This document shows positions 15,938 to 16,738 of a DNA stretch of 16,738 nt, one piece after another. This DNA comes from Alistipes sp. Its GTDB lineage: Bacteria > Bacteroidota > Bacteroidia > Bacteroidales > Rikenellaceae. Below the pieces are notes generated by a model. It saw only the letters and a list, made by a program, of their open reading frames with translations. It had not been told where the DNA came from and made no database searches. The position numbers were made by a program, and so were the translations under genes. The stretch lies in NCBI GenBank assembly GCA_022511355.1, contig JAFLRS010000025.1:1-16738 (forward strand), written 5' to 3'. How positions within the stretch are numbered: position 1 is the first letter of the stretch; each line of letters starts with the position of its first letter.

Positions 15938-16738
15938 TTATGCATTCTGTTTGGCCAATCGGCGCGCCTTGCGGCGTTCGCGCCACACGGTCATGGTGGT
16001 GAACATCACCGGAATGAGGAAGAGCGTAATCAGAGTCGAGAACGAAAGTCCCCATGCCACCGACATACCCAACGAATTCCACATCTCGGAACCTACACCC
16101 TTGCCCGTAGCCATAGGTATCATACCGATGACCGTCGTCAGCGTGGTCATCAGAATGGGACGCAGACGCGAACGGCCCGCCGTTACCACAGCCTCGAAAA
16201 TGGGCATCCTGCGCGATATGCACAGACGAGTGTAGTCGAGCAGCACGATACCGTTGTTCACCACTATACCGATAAGCATCAGTACGCCGAGCATACCCAT
16301 AACACCCATCGGAGTGCCCGTGAGCCACAATCCGATGAATACGCCCACCAACGCGAACGGCAACGCAAACATGATGACGAAAGGATACGAGAGCGATTCG
16401 AACTGCGAAGCCATAATCACGTAGACCAGAATAATCATCAGCGCCATAAGCGTGATAAGGTCGCGGAACGTATCCTGCTGGTCCTCGTAGGTGCCGCCCA
16501 AACGCCACGTAATGCCTGCCGGCAGCGTCATGGCATTGATGCCCTTCACCGTCTGCTCGATGATGTCCGACATGGCGTAACCGTGACCCACCGAACCCGA
16601 AATCTTGATGTAACGCGAACGGTCCTTGCGTTCGATGGTCGGCGGAGTGTAGGTCTCGACAACCTGACCCACGTCGCGAACCTTTACGGCTCCGCCCGTC
16701 GGAGTGTAGAGCGTGATGTTCTCGATTTCGTCCACCGA
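15938..16738 (-). CDS. RND efflux pump inner-membrane subunit (AcrB/HAE1-like), C-terminal quarter only
   Basis: 266 codons of coding sequence; the 5' end runs off the right edge, so the GTG near 16735 is not a start. The part seen covers the end of the second periplasmic porter region (PTGGAVKVRDVGQVVETYTPPTIER, PAGITWRLGGTYEDQQ) and the last transmembrane helices. Diagnostic motifs are IMASQFESLSYPFVIM, LGVLMLIGIVVNNGIVLLDY, RSRLRPILMTTLTTVIGMIPMA and the final helix ending LFLIPVMFTTM. Such proteins (about 1040 aa) expel toxic compounds by proton antiport with a periplasmic adaptor and an outer-membrane channel, presumably encoded further upstream. The HAE1-type subfamily is favoured over the metal-exporting CusA type, but the deciding transmembrane residues lie outside the window. 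Confidence 0.93.
   Translation of the reverse strand, partial: SVDEIENITLYTPTGGAVKVRDVGQVVETYTPPTIERKDRSRYIKISGSVGHGYAMSDIIEQTVKGINAMTLPAGITWRLGGTYEDQQDTFRDLITLMALMIILVYVIMASQFESLSYPFVIMFALPFALVGVFIGLWLTGTPMGVMGMLGVLMLIGIVVNNGIVLLDYTRLCISRRMPIFEAVVTAGRSRLRPILMTTLTTVIGMIPMATGKGVGSEMWNSLGMSVAWGLSFSTLITLFLIPVMFTTMTVWRERRKARRLAKQNA

Overview
The window looks like a chromosomal segment of a gut-type Bacteroidota species (order Bacteroidales). An Alistipes/Rikenellaceae-like genome is my best guess from the moderately high GC and the gene content, but the genus is not proven. The phylum rests on SusC/SusD-type genes, BACON-domain lipoproteins and a textbook Bacteroidota promoter (TTTG-N20-TAnnTTTG) in front of a tRNA gene.

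Layout: (1) positions 1-55 hold the 5' part of a tRNA-Arg(UCU) on the minus strand, with its promoter at 71-102. (2) Positions 56-412 are intergenic and carry the control region of the following operon: a pair of TTGTGTAC direct repeats 22 bp apart, upstream of a lone TAATTTTG (-7-like) box, then a leader of about 120 nt. (3) Positions 413-14868 form one seven-gene plus-strand operon, a polysaccharide utilization locus (PUL): susC-like, susD-like, a second susC-like (short form), a second susD-like, two surface lipoproteins with about three BACON modules each, and a GH16 endo-glycanase lipoprotein. A strong intrinsic terminator follows at 14925-14957. (4) The minus strand from the right edge back to 15046 holds the 3' end of an RND (AcrB/HAE1-type) efflux pump gene, a small PII-like gene, and a 188-aa membrane-anchored AraC-type regulator, ending at its own terminator (14993-15027).

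Inferred working of the PUL: the lipoprotein GH16 enzyme cuts a glycan at the cell surface. The two BACON lipoproteins and the two SusD-like proteins bind the glycan and its fragments, and the two TonB-dependent SusC-like porins import the oligosaccharides. The substrate cannot be fixed from sequence alone; a beta-1,3/1,4-glucan or another GH16 substrate such as a host O-glycan or a galactan is possible. No exo-glycosidase and no dedicated PUL regulator lies in the window.

Most noteworthy: a G9 homopolymer inside the coding region of the membrane-anchored AraC regulator, placed so that slippage would remove the DNA-binding domain; the tandem unlike SusC/SusD pairs serving a single enzyme; the unrecognised C-terminal domains of the two BACON lipoproteins, one encoded by distinctly AT-richer DNA; and the two-turn direct repeat upstream of the PUL promoter.
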